A DNA stretch of 64,000 nt from Mytilinidion resinicola (lineage: Eukaryota; Ascomycota; Dothideomycetes; Mytilinidiales; Mytilinidiaceae). The translations under genes and the position numbers were made by a program. This document shows, in pieces, positions 32,069-41,687 of the stretch (positions within the stretch are counted from its first letter, which is position 1; each line of letters opens with the position of its first letter). The notes under the pieces were generated by a model, which saw only the letters and a program-made list of their open reading frames with translations, did no database searches and had not been told where the DNA came from. Location of the stretch: the NCBI RefSeq assembly GCF_010093595.1, contig NW_022985441.1, forward strand, positions 682,132 to 746,131, given 5' to 3'.

Positions 32069-33685
32069 CAATCATAGCTGCCTTTCGTGCTTTCGACGTC
32101 TTACCTCAATCCTCCCCTCTCTGCACCCTCTCTGTAGCTTTCTCCACGGCAAAGTCTCCCGTTTGTCATCCAGTTGGATGCAATAGTCGACATTGGCGCC
32201 GCCTAAGGATTGGCGTCTTGGAGTCGGCTTAATGTTTTCTCACCCCGCGGGTTCGTACATTGATGTTCTTGCCCGGAACCTAATAAAGTATACCATGTGC
32301 GCATCTCTTCCTGTTATGTCCAGTCGGTCGGTGGGTTGGTCGGTCGCGGTGTTTTTTGTTTCACATGCTGTCGTTTTGGGTATATCATCATTCTATTTTG
32401 TCATCCTGGAAATATGGTGCGGTTCATTTGGCTTACCGAGAAAGGGGATACTGCGCACGCGATTGTGGTCTTTATGTCTTTATGCTTGTCTTGAGTTAGC
32501 TTTGAACTAAACTTGGTACGCTCTGTGGTTTATCTATCTTTTTACGCAACGCTTGGTTGATTGCGGCTCCGATTCTTCCATACCATTCATTTTGGTTTAA
32601 TGCAAGTTTTTGGGCTTTCTCTTCCTGCCTGTCAGTTTGATGCTTGCACTGTTTCTTCATCCTCTGTTCATGCAGATCTTGCATTAGGCTTTTTACATGC
32701 TTCGAATCCTTCCTTTGAACAAAACTATGCGAGCTCAAATGTCTGTCTTTACAAATCTACACTTGCGGCATACTATTCTTACAAAGCCGGGTGTCCATAT
32801 CCTGAACAATCTGTGGATGGTTCCCAATTATTTTCTTTCTTTCAACAGAATTTCCAACATTTTTTCAGTATTGGCCAATGTAAAAAGTCCTTAGGAATGT
32901 CTACAGCGGTGTGCCTGGGACTGGTGGTGGTGGCGATGATGGTCCTTTTAATATAATCCTCTTGTGTTAGAAGACGGTTTCATGGCGCCACGGCGTCTTC
33001 GTGCGAGTTCTCTCAGTATTTTTTTAGGCTCTCATGTTTGAGGATGGCGTAGTGTTCATCTCCTATTTACATGATTTTTCAACTTGATAATGCAAATTCT
33101 GACTCCTTTAAAGCGTTGTGTGAAATTAACATGATTTTTTGGGTTACTACGACATTAGTCTGTGTATACTTTCTTCCCGCTGACCTCGGCCTGCCTTCTA
33201 GACTTTTGATGGCTTGCTAAACTGCGCCGAACAGGGTGAGGTATGCAAATTGGGCACTTCCGAAATCACTCCAATTCATGCTCTCCAGGATCTTTGGAGT
33301 ACAGTACAAGGATGCGCTAAGCTAAAAGCCTTAGATAGTGGCAAGCGAGTGTGCACCTTTGGAATGAGACATTTAGCGGACGGCAATTAACTCTCTAAAG
33401 TGCAACATTGACTCACTATTCTTTTGCCACCTCCACATACGCAATACTACTATTTGACTCGTTATAAATAGGCATTTACCCTGACCACAACCCAACGCTT
33501 AAATAACCGTCGCGTCGAGTTTCCCATTCCAGCAAGCCACAACCAACATCACGAACTATCCCACTTTTAATGCCTCTGCATGACTCTGCGCCTTCATGAT
33601 CGCGAATAGATATATACCCCACCATCATGACGCCTCATCCATGAATCCGATCACCTAAATCAAACTCTCAGAATAAATCCTCAAA
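32069..33685. other. Long T-rich intergenic region
   Basis: 1.6 kb between two plus-strand genes. The first part is probably the 3' UTR of the LisH gene. Open frames 32193-32510 and 32561-32956 lack recognisable features and lie in T-rich sequence. A TATAAATA element at about 33463-33470 may be the TATA box of the D-amino acid oxidase gene. Confidence 0.5.
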
Positions 33686-35092
33686 ATGTCCGCCTCGCCT
33701 GAATTCACTGTCCTCGGCGCTGGCGTGATCGGCCTTTCAACCGCTCTCACCCTCTCCACCACCTTTCCCACCGCCCCCATCACCATAACCGCCACTCACT
33801 TCCCCGGTGACCGCGCCGCTATCTATGCCTCGCCTTGGGCTGGGGCTAATTGGCTCAGCGTAGCTACAGACGGTGGGGCGTTTGAGTCGTATGACCGGAT
33901 CACGTTCGAGAAGTTTGATGAGCTGGAGAGGAGGAGGCCCGAGTGCGGGATCAAGCGGATGGGGATCAAAGCGGTTTTTGATAATGTGATTGAGGAGGCA
34001 GGGGTGCTGAGTGTTAAAGAGGGAGGAGGGTTGGGGGAGAAGCTGTGGTATGAGGAGCTAGTGGGAGGCCTGAGGATGTTGGGCAAGGAAGAGGTACCAG
34101 AGGGGGCGAAGTGGGGAATGGAAATTGAGGGGACTTTTGTGGTCAATACGCAGGTTTATTTGCCGTGGTAAGTTTTGCTCGTTGTTCTTTTAATGGGGTT
34201 GCAATGGCGACGCGTTTGGTGGATGTGAGGTGGACTCTTAGCAGGCGATATGGCTGCATGTGATAAGACAAGCTGATCTGACGATGGGATAGGCTGCAGA
34301 ACGAAGCGCTGAAGAAGGGCATCAAGTTCGTCAGAAGATCTTACCCGCATATCGACGACGTGTCGAGGGATTTCCCGCAAGCGGCCGCAGTGTTCAATTG
34401 CACAGGCTTAGGATCGTACTCTCTGGGCGGCGTCGAGGATCATGATCTATATCCCACACGTGGACAGGTGGTTCTGGTTGCGGAACCTAAGACGCCTATT
34501 TCGAAGATGTATTTCAGGTCGCCGAAACGCGTTGATCCAAGCACGACATACGTCTTCCCGCGTCCGCTGGGAGGCGGCGTGATTCTGGGCGGATGTCGGC
34601 AGGAGGGTAATTGGGACGGGGACGTGGATTTGGAGTTTGCGGAGGATATCATGAGGAGGTGTTGCGCGCTTTGTCCAGAGTTGGGGAAGCCGGAGGAGTT
34701 GCAGGTGATCAGCCATGGTGTTGGGTTAAGGCGTAAGTACTTCCCAAACTGTCCTTCTTCAGGCCTTGTGGGCGCTTTATTGGGGCTTATGCGCTACGCC
34801 GCGTTCTATTTCCTCCTTCCCGCCATTATCCTTCTATTCAGCTCTCCCCCGCACTTTGTGTCGCACTGACAACCCCAAAGCCAGTAGAAAGGGTAATGCG
34901 AGAATTGAAGGCGAGCAACGCGGATCAGTCCTAGTTGTACACAACTATGGTGCGTCTGGAGCTGGTTATCAAGCATCTTGGTAAGTATTCCTCCCATTTT
35001 CTGTCTAATGATACTAAAGTAAGAATAGGGGCATGGCTGCACGTGGCGTTGACATTGCGAAGCAAGCTTTGACACTGACATCAAAACTATGA
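33686..35092 (+). CDS. D-amino acid oxidase, peroxisomal (C-terminal SKL)
   Basis: Four exons (33686-34167, 34293-34732, 34881-34980, 35029-35092) with canonical splice sites give 361 residues. The N-terminus has the FAD-binding VLGAGVIGLSTAL, then SPWAGANW, the family signature WFxPxE region replaced by EKLWYEELVGG, and FNCTGLGS. The C-terminal half has PTRGQVVLV, YVFPRPLGGGVILGG, GLRPSRKGNARIE, and the DAO signature VVHNYGASGAGYQASWG. The protein ends TLTSKL, a consensus type 1 peroxisomal targeting signal. It should oxidatively deaminate D-amino acids to 2-oxo acids, NH3 and H2O2 inside peroxisomes. Whether it prefers neutral D-amino acids or D-aspartate is not clear by eye. Confidence 0.93.
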
Positions 35093-35572
35093 TGAATCTC
35101 CTTGCGCTCAAAGGCAGATCTAGGAAAATGCTGTCACAAGTGCGATAGCAGCACAAACTGATGAACATTGATCAGGATGCGCCGGTGCGATTTTTCTGAA
35201 CACGAACAATCATATATCAGGAGCCCTTAGACATACGAAACGATGAAATCTTTACCTGCTCTTCTGTCGCAGAACGAACTTGAAAGGCTCGATTAGCCTA
35301 CCAGATTCGAAGCTACATATTTCGAAAGTGATGAAGGAATTGAATATAGCACTACCGATTCGGGATAACTTCACGAACGTTCTCAATTGGAAAATCATAC
35401 AAAGGGCTTTTCCGAGCGCAAGGCGCTCTTATCAGAAACTGATTAGCAATATTGCGTAGATCACTTTACCCCACTCCTAAGGAACTGCTTATAGAACCTC
35501 ACTTCCGCACTTCTCGCGTCTACTTTCACGTCCACCAAGAGCCTTGACGACATAACCTAACGATCTTTCAAG
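35093..35572. other. Intergenic region, promoter of the hydrolase at 35573
   Basis: 480 bp with no gene or repeat recognised. Confidence 0.5.
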
Positions 35573-36934
35573 ATGTCCTTTGTAGGAGATACAAAAGATA
35601 CTAATGAAGCAACAAAAATCTACGACCCACTCGATCCAACTGTTCTTCGCCTTCTCGACCCCGAATTTGTAGAGTACTATAACTCTGTCCTGGGAACGAA
35701 AATCGCGACCCATCACATACCGCTCTCTGAAGTCCGCGCAAACCCAGAGAAATGGTCAGGCTCGTGGTGTAAAGACTACACGGGCAGTCCAGGCGTCAAA
35801 AACTTCACCATTCCTTCGGACGATGGATATCAAGTGAAATGCCGGAGTTACAATCCAGATCCAGCTCGGCATGGAGAGGGGCCCTTTCCAGTCCATATCA
35901 ACTTTCACGGTATTCTCGCAGTGATCAGATTAGAGATAGATGTAAATACTAAGGCCTCACAGGCGGCGGGTTCGTTTTCGGCGATCTAACGGCAGATGCA
36001 GAGTTCTGCATGATGCTAAAGGACCGTCTTGGTATCATAGTAATAGACGTAGACTATCGTCTTTGTCCAGGTATTATTCCCTATAAGAATTACCCACAGC
36101 AGCTAACGAGAGCTAGAGCATCGTTTTGGCAAGAACATAGGGGACAGCTGGGCTGCATTGAAATGGGTACCTCGAATATCTCCCACTGTTCTCAGCGCTG
36201 GCTCACACATCTCCCTAGGTTCACGAGCATGCATCTGAAACGAACGGTCTCCCAGACTCAATATCGATTGGCGGCATCTCCGCCGGTGGTCAAATAGCCT
36301 GTGTACTTCAACATATGGCCCGCGATGCGAGAGTCCCACTGAAATTCGGTCAGTTCGCATCCGTCATCTCATCAACCATGCTCCCACTGGTCTGACCATC
36401 TCATAGCTATCCTCAGCGTCCCAACAACCGACTTCCATACCTATTTCCCCACGCCAGACCATCACGCGCCTTTTCACCCTCTACCATCCGTCGCCCGATT
36501 CGCAAAGGCTCCCAGTCTCCCAGCGTCCCGTCTCGCGTTTTTTAAGAGCCATGTTTTCCCCGATGAGCACCGCGACTTTATTGAGAAGGAGGTTCCGTTG
36601 ATGTGGCGCGCGCCTCTCCATGCACCTAACTTTAAAGAGCTTTGTGACGCGTTCGTTATCACCGCAGAGTGCGATCCGCTGGTTGATGAGGGCGAGGCGT
36701 ATGGGCGGAAGATGGTAGAAGCGGGTGGAATGGTCATATTCAAGAGGTAAGTCTGTTATCCCCCCCTTCAAAGTGGTCCGGTGTCGCTAGACTTTTATAC
36801 AATGCTGATTTCACGAATTATGTAGGTATCTAGGCGTTCCGCACCCGTTCATGCATATGACAAAGGCGTTAGCGAAGGCGAGGCAGTACGAGAACGATGT
36901 TTGTGCCGCTTTGAAGATGGCGCATGGGCTGTGA
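35573..36934 (+). CDS. Alpha/beta hydrolase, HSL-type esterase/lipase
   Basis: Six exons (35573-35909, 35963-36070, 36141-36166, 36219-36348, 36407-36746, 36826-36934) give 349 residues. The motifs are the oxyanion hole INFHGGGFVFGD (split by intron 1), DVDYRLCP, WAALKWVHEH, the nucleophile motif GISAGG, acid Asp in AECDPLVDEGE, and base His in GVPHPFMH. The third exon is only 26 nt. I chose intron 36071-36140 because it has GTATTA, a gctaac branch site and a TAG acceptor. It fuses YRLCP directly to GDSWAALKW, about eight residues shorter than relatives. No signal peptide is seen, and the substrate is unknown. It is unrelated in detail to the esterase at 1573. Confidence 0.78.
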
Positions 36935-37327
36935 GTATGCCGAGAGAAATTATGTAGCTAGGTCTCCTCCGCTGATGTTCAATACGCTGAACTGGTTCGA
37001 AGGTCACTTGGTCAAAAGGCATCACTTTCTTGTTAATACTGCAAAGTTTAATATAGCACGTCTGAAATCCACATATAGTCTCTTCAGGATTTGACCTTTC
37101 TCGGCGCCTGCGTTCCACATATGACACATTACTTCGGTTTGGACAAGGCACGCATGGGCACCACCAGATTGGTAGAACTTTTGATAGGCGTTCTTTCCTT
37201 TATTATGATTTTACACTCTCTTTGATCTTACAGATATACACCCCTCCTAACACGCAGTATCCACCGTATTCAAACTCCCGCCTCCTTCAGGTAGCAATTT
37301 GATACAACAATACTCTATAGCCTAGCT
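36935..37327. other. Convergent intergenic region
   Basis: 393 bp between the 3' ends of the hydrolase (+) and the monooxygenase (-), with nothing recognised in it. Confidence 0.6.
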
Positions 37328-38584
37328 CTAAATAGCTGCCTGCTCCGCCGGTGGCCCATGAATGTTGAAGAATTCCACAAACGCCTTCGCTCCATCCTCC
37401 CCAAACATCGTCTCGCCGTTCTTTTTAGACTCCTCTGCTTTCTCCTTAGAGCGCGCCGCCATGTCGACTTCGAACTCCTTCACCAGCGGATCGAGTGCCC
37501 TCTGAAAGGCCGTAGCATCCTTACCGGCGGTCTCGTGCGCCTTGACGATGGCGTGGGCTAGCAGCAGTGAGTCCCACATGGCGAGATTGACGCCCTCGCC
37601 GGCCCAGGGGCCCATCAGATGCGACGCATCCCCAATGATAGTGGCGCCGGTCCTATGTTCCCATGCATTATCGACTGGCAAAACGTACAGTGGTTTGATG
37701 TCCACCATGGCTCCCGGGTTGTCGCCTGTCTCCTCCTTACATGCCACCGTCACCAGCTCCTTTATGACAGGGCCCCAGGCCCCTATCAGCGCAGAGTCAC
37801 TCAGAATGCGTTCTTTTGCAGCTGTTGCTGTCTGGCTCGCTAGGCCAGATTTGGTAGCGAAGTTCTCCTCGTCGATCGTGAGAAAGATGTATATGCGGGC
37901 TGAGTCCTGCGGACCACGCTGCGACATAACTCCATGCCGGCCACCGAGAGAGGCGAAAGTGCCTGTACCCACCAGGTCCGATAGATGCGGGTACTTTTTC
38001 GTGACCTCCCGGATAGTTAGGGTGATGTTTTGTCTGCCTTCGTAGCGCGGTTTCACGCCCGTCAGCAGTTTGCGAACACTGGACCAGGCACCGTCTGCGC
38101 CGATGACCAGATCAAACGTCTGCTTTCCGTGGGGTCCAAAGTCGAGTTCAATCTCAGTATGCCTCGACGCTGTGATGGAGCTGGTGGCTGCGAGGAGCTT
38201 GCGGCCCCACGTGATCTGGGCGGCGGGTATATGAGAGATGAGGAGCTTGGTGAGGTTGTGGCGGGAGATCTCAGGGCGCTCGCTCTTTTCGCCTTCGTCT
38301 CTGTAGAGGATGTTGCCATCCTTGTCTGCGACTTTTTGCGCTTCGGTGCATTCGCCTGTGAGCTTCTGAAAGTCGTCAAAGAGGCCGCACTCTCTGAGAG
38401 CTGCGATGCCGGATTCTTCGTGTAGATCGAGCATTCCAGATGGCTTGGCTAGCTCCTCGTCTGTGGGCTTCTGACGGAGCTCGAAGATGGTGAAGGGGAT
38501 ACTGTCCTTGTGAAGGAGGACAGCGGTGGTTAAGCCGGCGGGGCCACCGCCGACGATGGCGATTCTGGGGAGAGAGGGAGACAT
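37328..38584 (-). CDS. FAD-dependent monooxygenase, TetX/aromatic hydroxylase type
   Basis: Intronless gene of 418 residues. The ATG at 38584 is chosen because upstream codons are in frame only with TTG. The flavin features are the N-terminal Rossmann motif IAIVGGGPAGLTTAVLL, the Arg of RHNLTKLL, DLVIGADGAWSSVRKLL (DG motif binding FAD and NADPH), and the C-terminal GDASHLMGPWAGEGVNLAMWD. This is the layout of group A flavoprotein hydroxylases, closest in feel to TetX-like and small-molecule hydroxylases of fungi. It should hydroxylate an aromatic or polyketide-like compound using NAD(P)H and O2 in the cytosol. Its neighbours include a UstYa-type protein 2 kb away, so a secondary-metabolism or detoxification role is possible but not shown. 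Confidence 0.9.
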   Translation of the reverse strand: MSPSLPRIAIVGGGPAGLTTAVLLHKDSIPFTIFELRQKPTDEELAKPSGMLDLHEESGIAALRECGLFDDFQKLTGECTEAQKVADKDGNILYRDEGEKSERPEISRHNLTKLLISHIPAAQITWGRKLLAATSSITASRHTEIELDFGPHGKQTFDLVIGADGAWSSVRKLLTGVKPRYEGRQNITLTIREVTKKYPHLSDLVGTGTFASLGGRHGVMSQRGPQDSARIYIFLTIDEENFATKSGLASQTATAAKERILSDSALIGAWGPVIKELVTVACKEETGDNPGAMVDIKPLYVLPVDNAWEHRTGATIIGDASHLMGPWAGEGVNLAMWDSLLLAHAIVKAHETAGKDATAFQRALDPLVKEFEVDMAARSKEKAEESKKNGETMFGEDGAKAFVEFFNIHGPPAEQAAI

Positions 38585-38801
38585 GATGGAATCGATTGAT
38601 ATCAAAAGCGCGACTGATGTGTGCAGGGTAGGTTTAAGAAGGTTTGATCAGAGAGCATTTATTTTATTTGAGAGTTGTAGTGATAGATGAGTCTCATCCA
38701 GCGCATCTCTTGGTTCGACCCCGTAGATATAGACTTTAGAGTCGGGCTCTAGAGCTCTCCGAAATGAAGCTTTCGGGCTATAGTAGAACCCGAGCTGATA
38801 C

Positions 38802-38843
38802 CTACAGCTAGGAACCTACAGCTAGGAACCTATAGCTAGAAAC
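38802..38843. repeat. 14-bp tandem repeat, three units
   Basis: Units 38802-38815, 38816-38829 and 38830-38843 read ctacagctaggaac with two changes in the last. The core TAGCTA is palindromic. It sits about 220 bp upstream of the monooxygenase ATG. Confidence 0.85.
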
Positions 38844-39298
38844 TACACAGATGTCTGAGCTCTGCTTCTGCCTAAATTTTTACTAGAGGTTTTTGGGAAA
38901 TATCCTGCGAGCAATCACCGCACGTCCCGACAGTAGTGCTTAGCGAGAGCTCACGTGATTGGTACCCAAGAATCACCCTCGAGTTGCACAGGAGCACTTC
39001 AATACTTCAATAGTCTCAAAAGTATCCTAGATCATTTGAGCTCCTTTCCGGGCTCCTCCAATTCGTATATTTTGGTGTAATACCAGATTAAGAGCGCCAC
39101 AATGTGTGGCGCTGCGGGGCCAAAAAAAAAATGGATGCCATCATGACTATTCCAACGTCCATCCATCAGCCCACTCTCATCTGATATACGGGATTTTCTC
39201 CCAACTCGTGTGCCAAATATCCCTCAATCTCCTGCCTTTCAGGATCTCCTTCCCCGGATCACCAGCCAGCATTTAGAATAGCACACCCCGGCAAGCGC

Positions 39299-39304
39299 TA
39301 TAAA
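39299..39304 (+). promoter_or_regulatory. TATA box of the PNPO gene
   Basis: TATAAA lies only 6 bp before the first ATG of the ORF (39310). Transcription would normally start 25 or more bases further on, that is, after this ATG. This favours the second in-frame ATG at 39451 as the working start. Confidence 0.5.
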
Positions 39305-39309
39305 GCTTC

Positions 39310-40191
39310 ATGCACCGCCATCTTCTCACTCTCACAAAGTCTTCAACATTATATACATCAGCTTTCAAGACAGCAAAACTATATCTACCATCTCAAACAT
39401 CCCCACTCTCATCATCTCACAACTCTTTCACCACCCCCAAAACCGCCAAAATGCTCTACTCCGCCAAAAAGAACCCCACAGACCTTGAAACCGCCTCCAC
39501 CACCGCCCCTGCTCCCGCCAAACTTATCTTCGCCCCCACAGGCGGCAGCGCGGACCCCACAAAAGCCGTGCAATACCTGCAAGGCGAGCTCTCGCGCGCC
39601 TCCCTCTCCGCCTCCCCGCTCACGCAATTCCACGCCTGGTTCGCGGCCGCCCACGCCGCCAACGTGTACCAGCCGGAGACCGTGACGCTGGCGACGGCCT
39701 CGCTGCCCTCAGGCGCCGTCTCCGCGCGCGTCGTCTTCCTCAAAGAGCTCGACGAGCGCGGCTTCGTCGTGTACTCCAACTGGGACACGTCGCGCAAAGC
39801 CGCCGACGTGGCGTCGAACCCGCGGGCCGCGCTGACGTTTTGGTGGCGCGAGGTGGAGCGCCAGGTGCGCGTCGAGGGCGCGGTGGAGAGGCTGAGTAGT
39901 GCGGAGAGCCAGGTGTATTATGACACCCGCGCGCGGGGGAGTAGGATTGGGGCGTGGGCGAGTCCGCAGAGTAAGGTGCTGGAGGGACGGAAGGAGCTGG
40001 AGGAGAGGGTCAAGGGCGTGGAGGAGAGGTTTGAGGGGGTGGAGAAGATCCCGGTTCCGGATTTCTGGGGGGGCGTGAGGATTGTGCCGGAGGCGGTGGA
40101 GTTTTGGCAGGGGAGGGAGAGTCGGCTGCATGATCGGTTTAGGTATGAGAAGGAGGGCGAGGAGTGGAGGGTGGAGAGGTTGAGTCCGTAG
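39310..40191 (+). CDS. pdxH: Pyridoxamine 5'-phosphate oxidase
   Basis: Intronless ORF of 293 residues, with a second in-frame ATG at 39451 that would give 246. The enzyme uses FMN and O2 to turn pyridoxamine- or pyridoxine-5'-phosphate into pyridoxal phosphate (vitamin B6). Landmarks are FHAWFAAAHAANVYQPETVTLATAS, SARVVFLKELDERGFVVYSNW, the FMN-binding RKAADVASNPRAALTFWW and RQVRVEGAVERL, then RGSRIGAWASPQS. The C-terminal signature contains VEFWQGRESRLHDRF and ends ERLSP. The first 47 residues are Ser/Thr/Lys-rich and could be a mitochondrial presequence, or simply untranslated given the TATA box next to the first ATG. Strong GC3 bias is seen in the middle. Confidence 0.93.
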   Translation: MHRHLLTLTKSSTLYTSAFKTAKLYLPSQTSPLSSSHNSFTTPKTAKMLYSAKKNPTDLETASTTAPAPAKLIFAPTGGSADPTKAVQYLQGELSRASLSASPLTQFHAWFAAAHAANVYQPETVTLATASLPSGAVSARVVFLKELDERGFVVYSNWDTSRKAADVASNPRAALTFWWREVERQVRVEGAVERLSSAESQVYYDTRARGSRIGAWASPQSKVLEGRKELEERVKGVEERFEGVEKIPVPDFWGGVRIVPEAVEFWQGRESRLHDRFRYEKEGEEWRVERLSP

Positions 40192-40694
40192 GGAGTAGAT
40201 TCTACGATGCCCCGCGTAAGTTTGTCTTGCACTTCGCCCTCATTCTTAGCGGTCTCACTTAACGACATACGCTAGCATTCCATCAGACCGCCTCTGTATT
40301 TTATCTATTAAGTTTTCCAGGGGATGCCAGAACTGGCTATCCTGATGACTAGAGTCTTGCTCGAGCAAGACGGTGGGCAGAACCTCATCGAGTAGTTGAA
40401 CGTTGCATTTGTAGTAACGCTGATCGGCTAGCAAATATGCTCAGAGTGTGAAGGTAGACGTTTTGGGGAGCTAAATATGGAAGTTCAGCATACTGTAGGT
40501 CACTGTCCAATCTGGATCACATCAAGCCAGTACGGAGCGTTTTATTGAAGTAATGTGGTGTCTCAACGACGAGAATGTACTCCACACCAGAACCAAGTCT
40601 ACTTTCCCATATCTCACCAGGGTATGACCCGAAACCCATCAAACAATCCAACAAGCCTCTTATCCACGCATAAATCACCTTGCACCCCTTCCTC
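40192..40694. other. Convergent intergenic region between PNPO and UstYa-type gene
   Basis: About 500 bp with no supported feature. Confidence 0.55.
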
Positions 40695-41687
40695 TCAGTC
40701 CTTTCCCACTCCTGAAAACTCCCCGGTCCACCCAGTCTCCTTCTTCCACTTCTCAATCGCCTCAGCCTCCTCGACCTTCATCCTCGCAAGCTCACTCTCC
40801 GTATGCCCAAACTCCTTCCCAGGACACCCCTCCTGCCCACATTTCGTCACCTCATACAACCACTCCTTATTCCGACACTGCCTGCCGGGACTATCATACC
40901 CATCAAACGTAAACCCGCCCGCATCAATCCTGCTCACCTCAATCGAGTCATCCGCATAGCACTCAATGCTCTGTTTCAAGTAATCAAAACAATGCGGCCA
41001 GTGGCCCCGATGCTCCGATACATCCGTGAACACCGAGTACCCAATCTTCTTGCCCGCCTGCAGCTGCTGGATCGCATGCCGGAAGCCCGCAAGGCAGTGC
41101 AGCTGGTGGAACATCGCGATCCCCGCGGGCCTCACCTTCCCGTCCGGCCGATTCCGGTCCGTGTACACCAGCCCCGCGGACTCGCCCTGCAGCGCCTCCC
41201 ACAGGCTGTCGTGGCTGGGGTACACGTCGCTGAAGTCGTAGTTTGCCTTGAACTGGTGCTCGTGCGTCTCGTAGCACGTCACGTTCTTGCCGTCGTGCTT
41301 CTCTTCCCACGAGTGCGGGTTGTGGTTGCGCTGCTTGTGCAGATGGAGGCCCTGGGAGACCGAGTTGGGCCCGTTGAAGATGAGGAAGACGTTGAGCAGA
41401 CTCGACATCAGGAGCAGCAGGAATAAGGGCGTGAACCAGCGCTCGGCGCTTGCTGTGAGGTGGTCTTGTTCGCGTTGGGCGAATGCTTCTTGCTTGTGCT
41501 CGTTGCCGCCGTCGTCGGGGCCTTGGTGCCCGACTTTGGCATACTGGAAGCGTTTGAGGAATGAGAACATTGGGCGAGCGGAGGTGCTGGCGCGGGACAC
41601 GGGGACGTCGTCGAAGGAGTCGTGGTCGTGGTATGGGGATGGTTGGTCGAGGAAGCTGCGGTCGCGGCCGGGGTCGATGTTTGCCAT
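40695..41687 (-). CDS. UstYa/DUF3328 family protein
   Basis: Intronless gene of 330 residues. An N-terminal cytosolic tail of about 80 residues precedes one TM segment (WFTPLFLLLLMSSLLNVFLIF, about 84-104). The luminal part carries the two HxxHC motifs that define the family: FHQLHCLAGFRHA and GHWPHCFDYLKQS. Family members such as UstYa act in oxidative cyclisation of ribosomal peptide toxins (dikaritins) and in other oxidations or chlorinations, with the His/Cys motifs thought to bind metal. A long charged C-terminal extension follows. I see no Kex2-type repeat precursor gene within a few kb, so the substrate is unknown. The FAD monooxygenase at 37328 is the only tailoring-type neighbour. 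Confidence 0.88.
   Translation of the reverse strand: MANIDPGRDRSFLDQPSPYHDHDSFDDVPVSRASTSARPMFSFLKRFQYAKVGHQGPDDGGNEHKQEAFAQREQDHLTASAERWFTPLFLLLLMSSLLNVFLIFNGPNSVSQGLHLHKQRNHNPHSWEEKHDGKNVTCYETHEHQFKANYDFSDVYPSHDSLWEALQGESAGLVYTDRNRPDGKVRPAGIAMFHQLHCLAGFRHAIQQLQAGKKIGYSVFTDVSEHRGHWPHCFDYLKQSIECYADDSIEVSRIDAGGFTFDGYDSPGRQCRNKEWLYEVTKCGQEGCPGKEFGHTESELARMKVEEAEAIEKWKKETGWTGEFSGVGKD

Larger units (their letters stand above)
38585..39309. other. Divergent promoter region between monooxygenase and PNPO
   Basis: 725 bp between divergent genes. It holds a 14-bp minisatellite (38802-38843), an A-run and a TATA box at 39299. Confidence 0.55.

Noticed and set aside
32561..32956. Plus-strand ORF of 131 codons downstream of the LisH gene
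   Set aside because: T-rich, likely 3' UTR or intergenic, and without family features.
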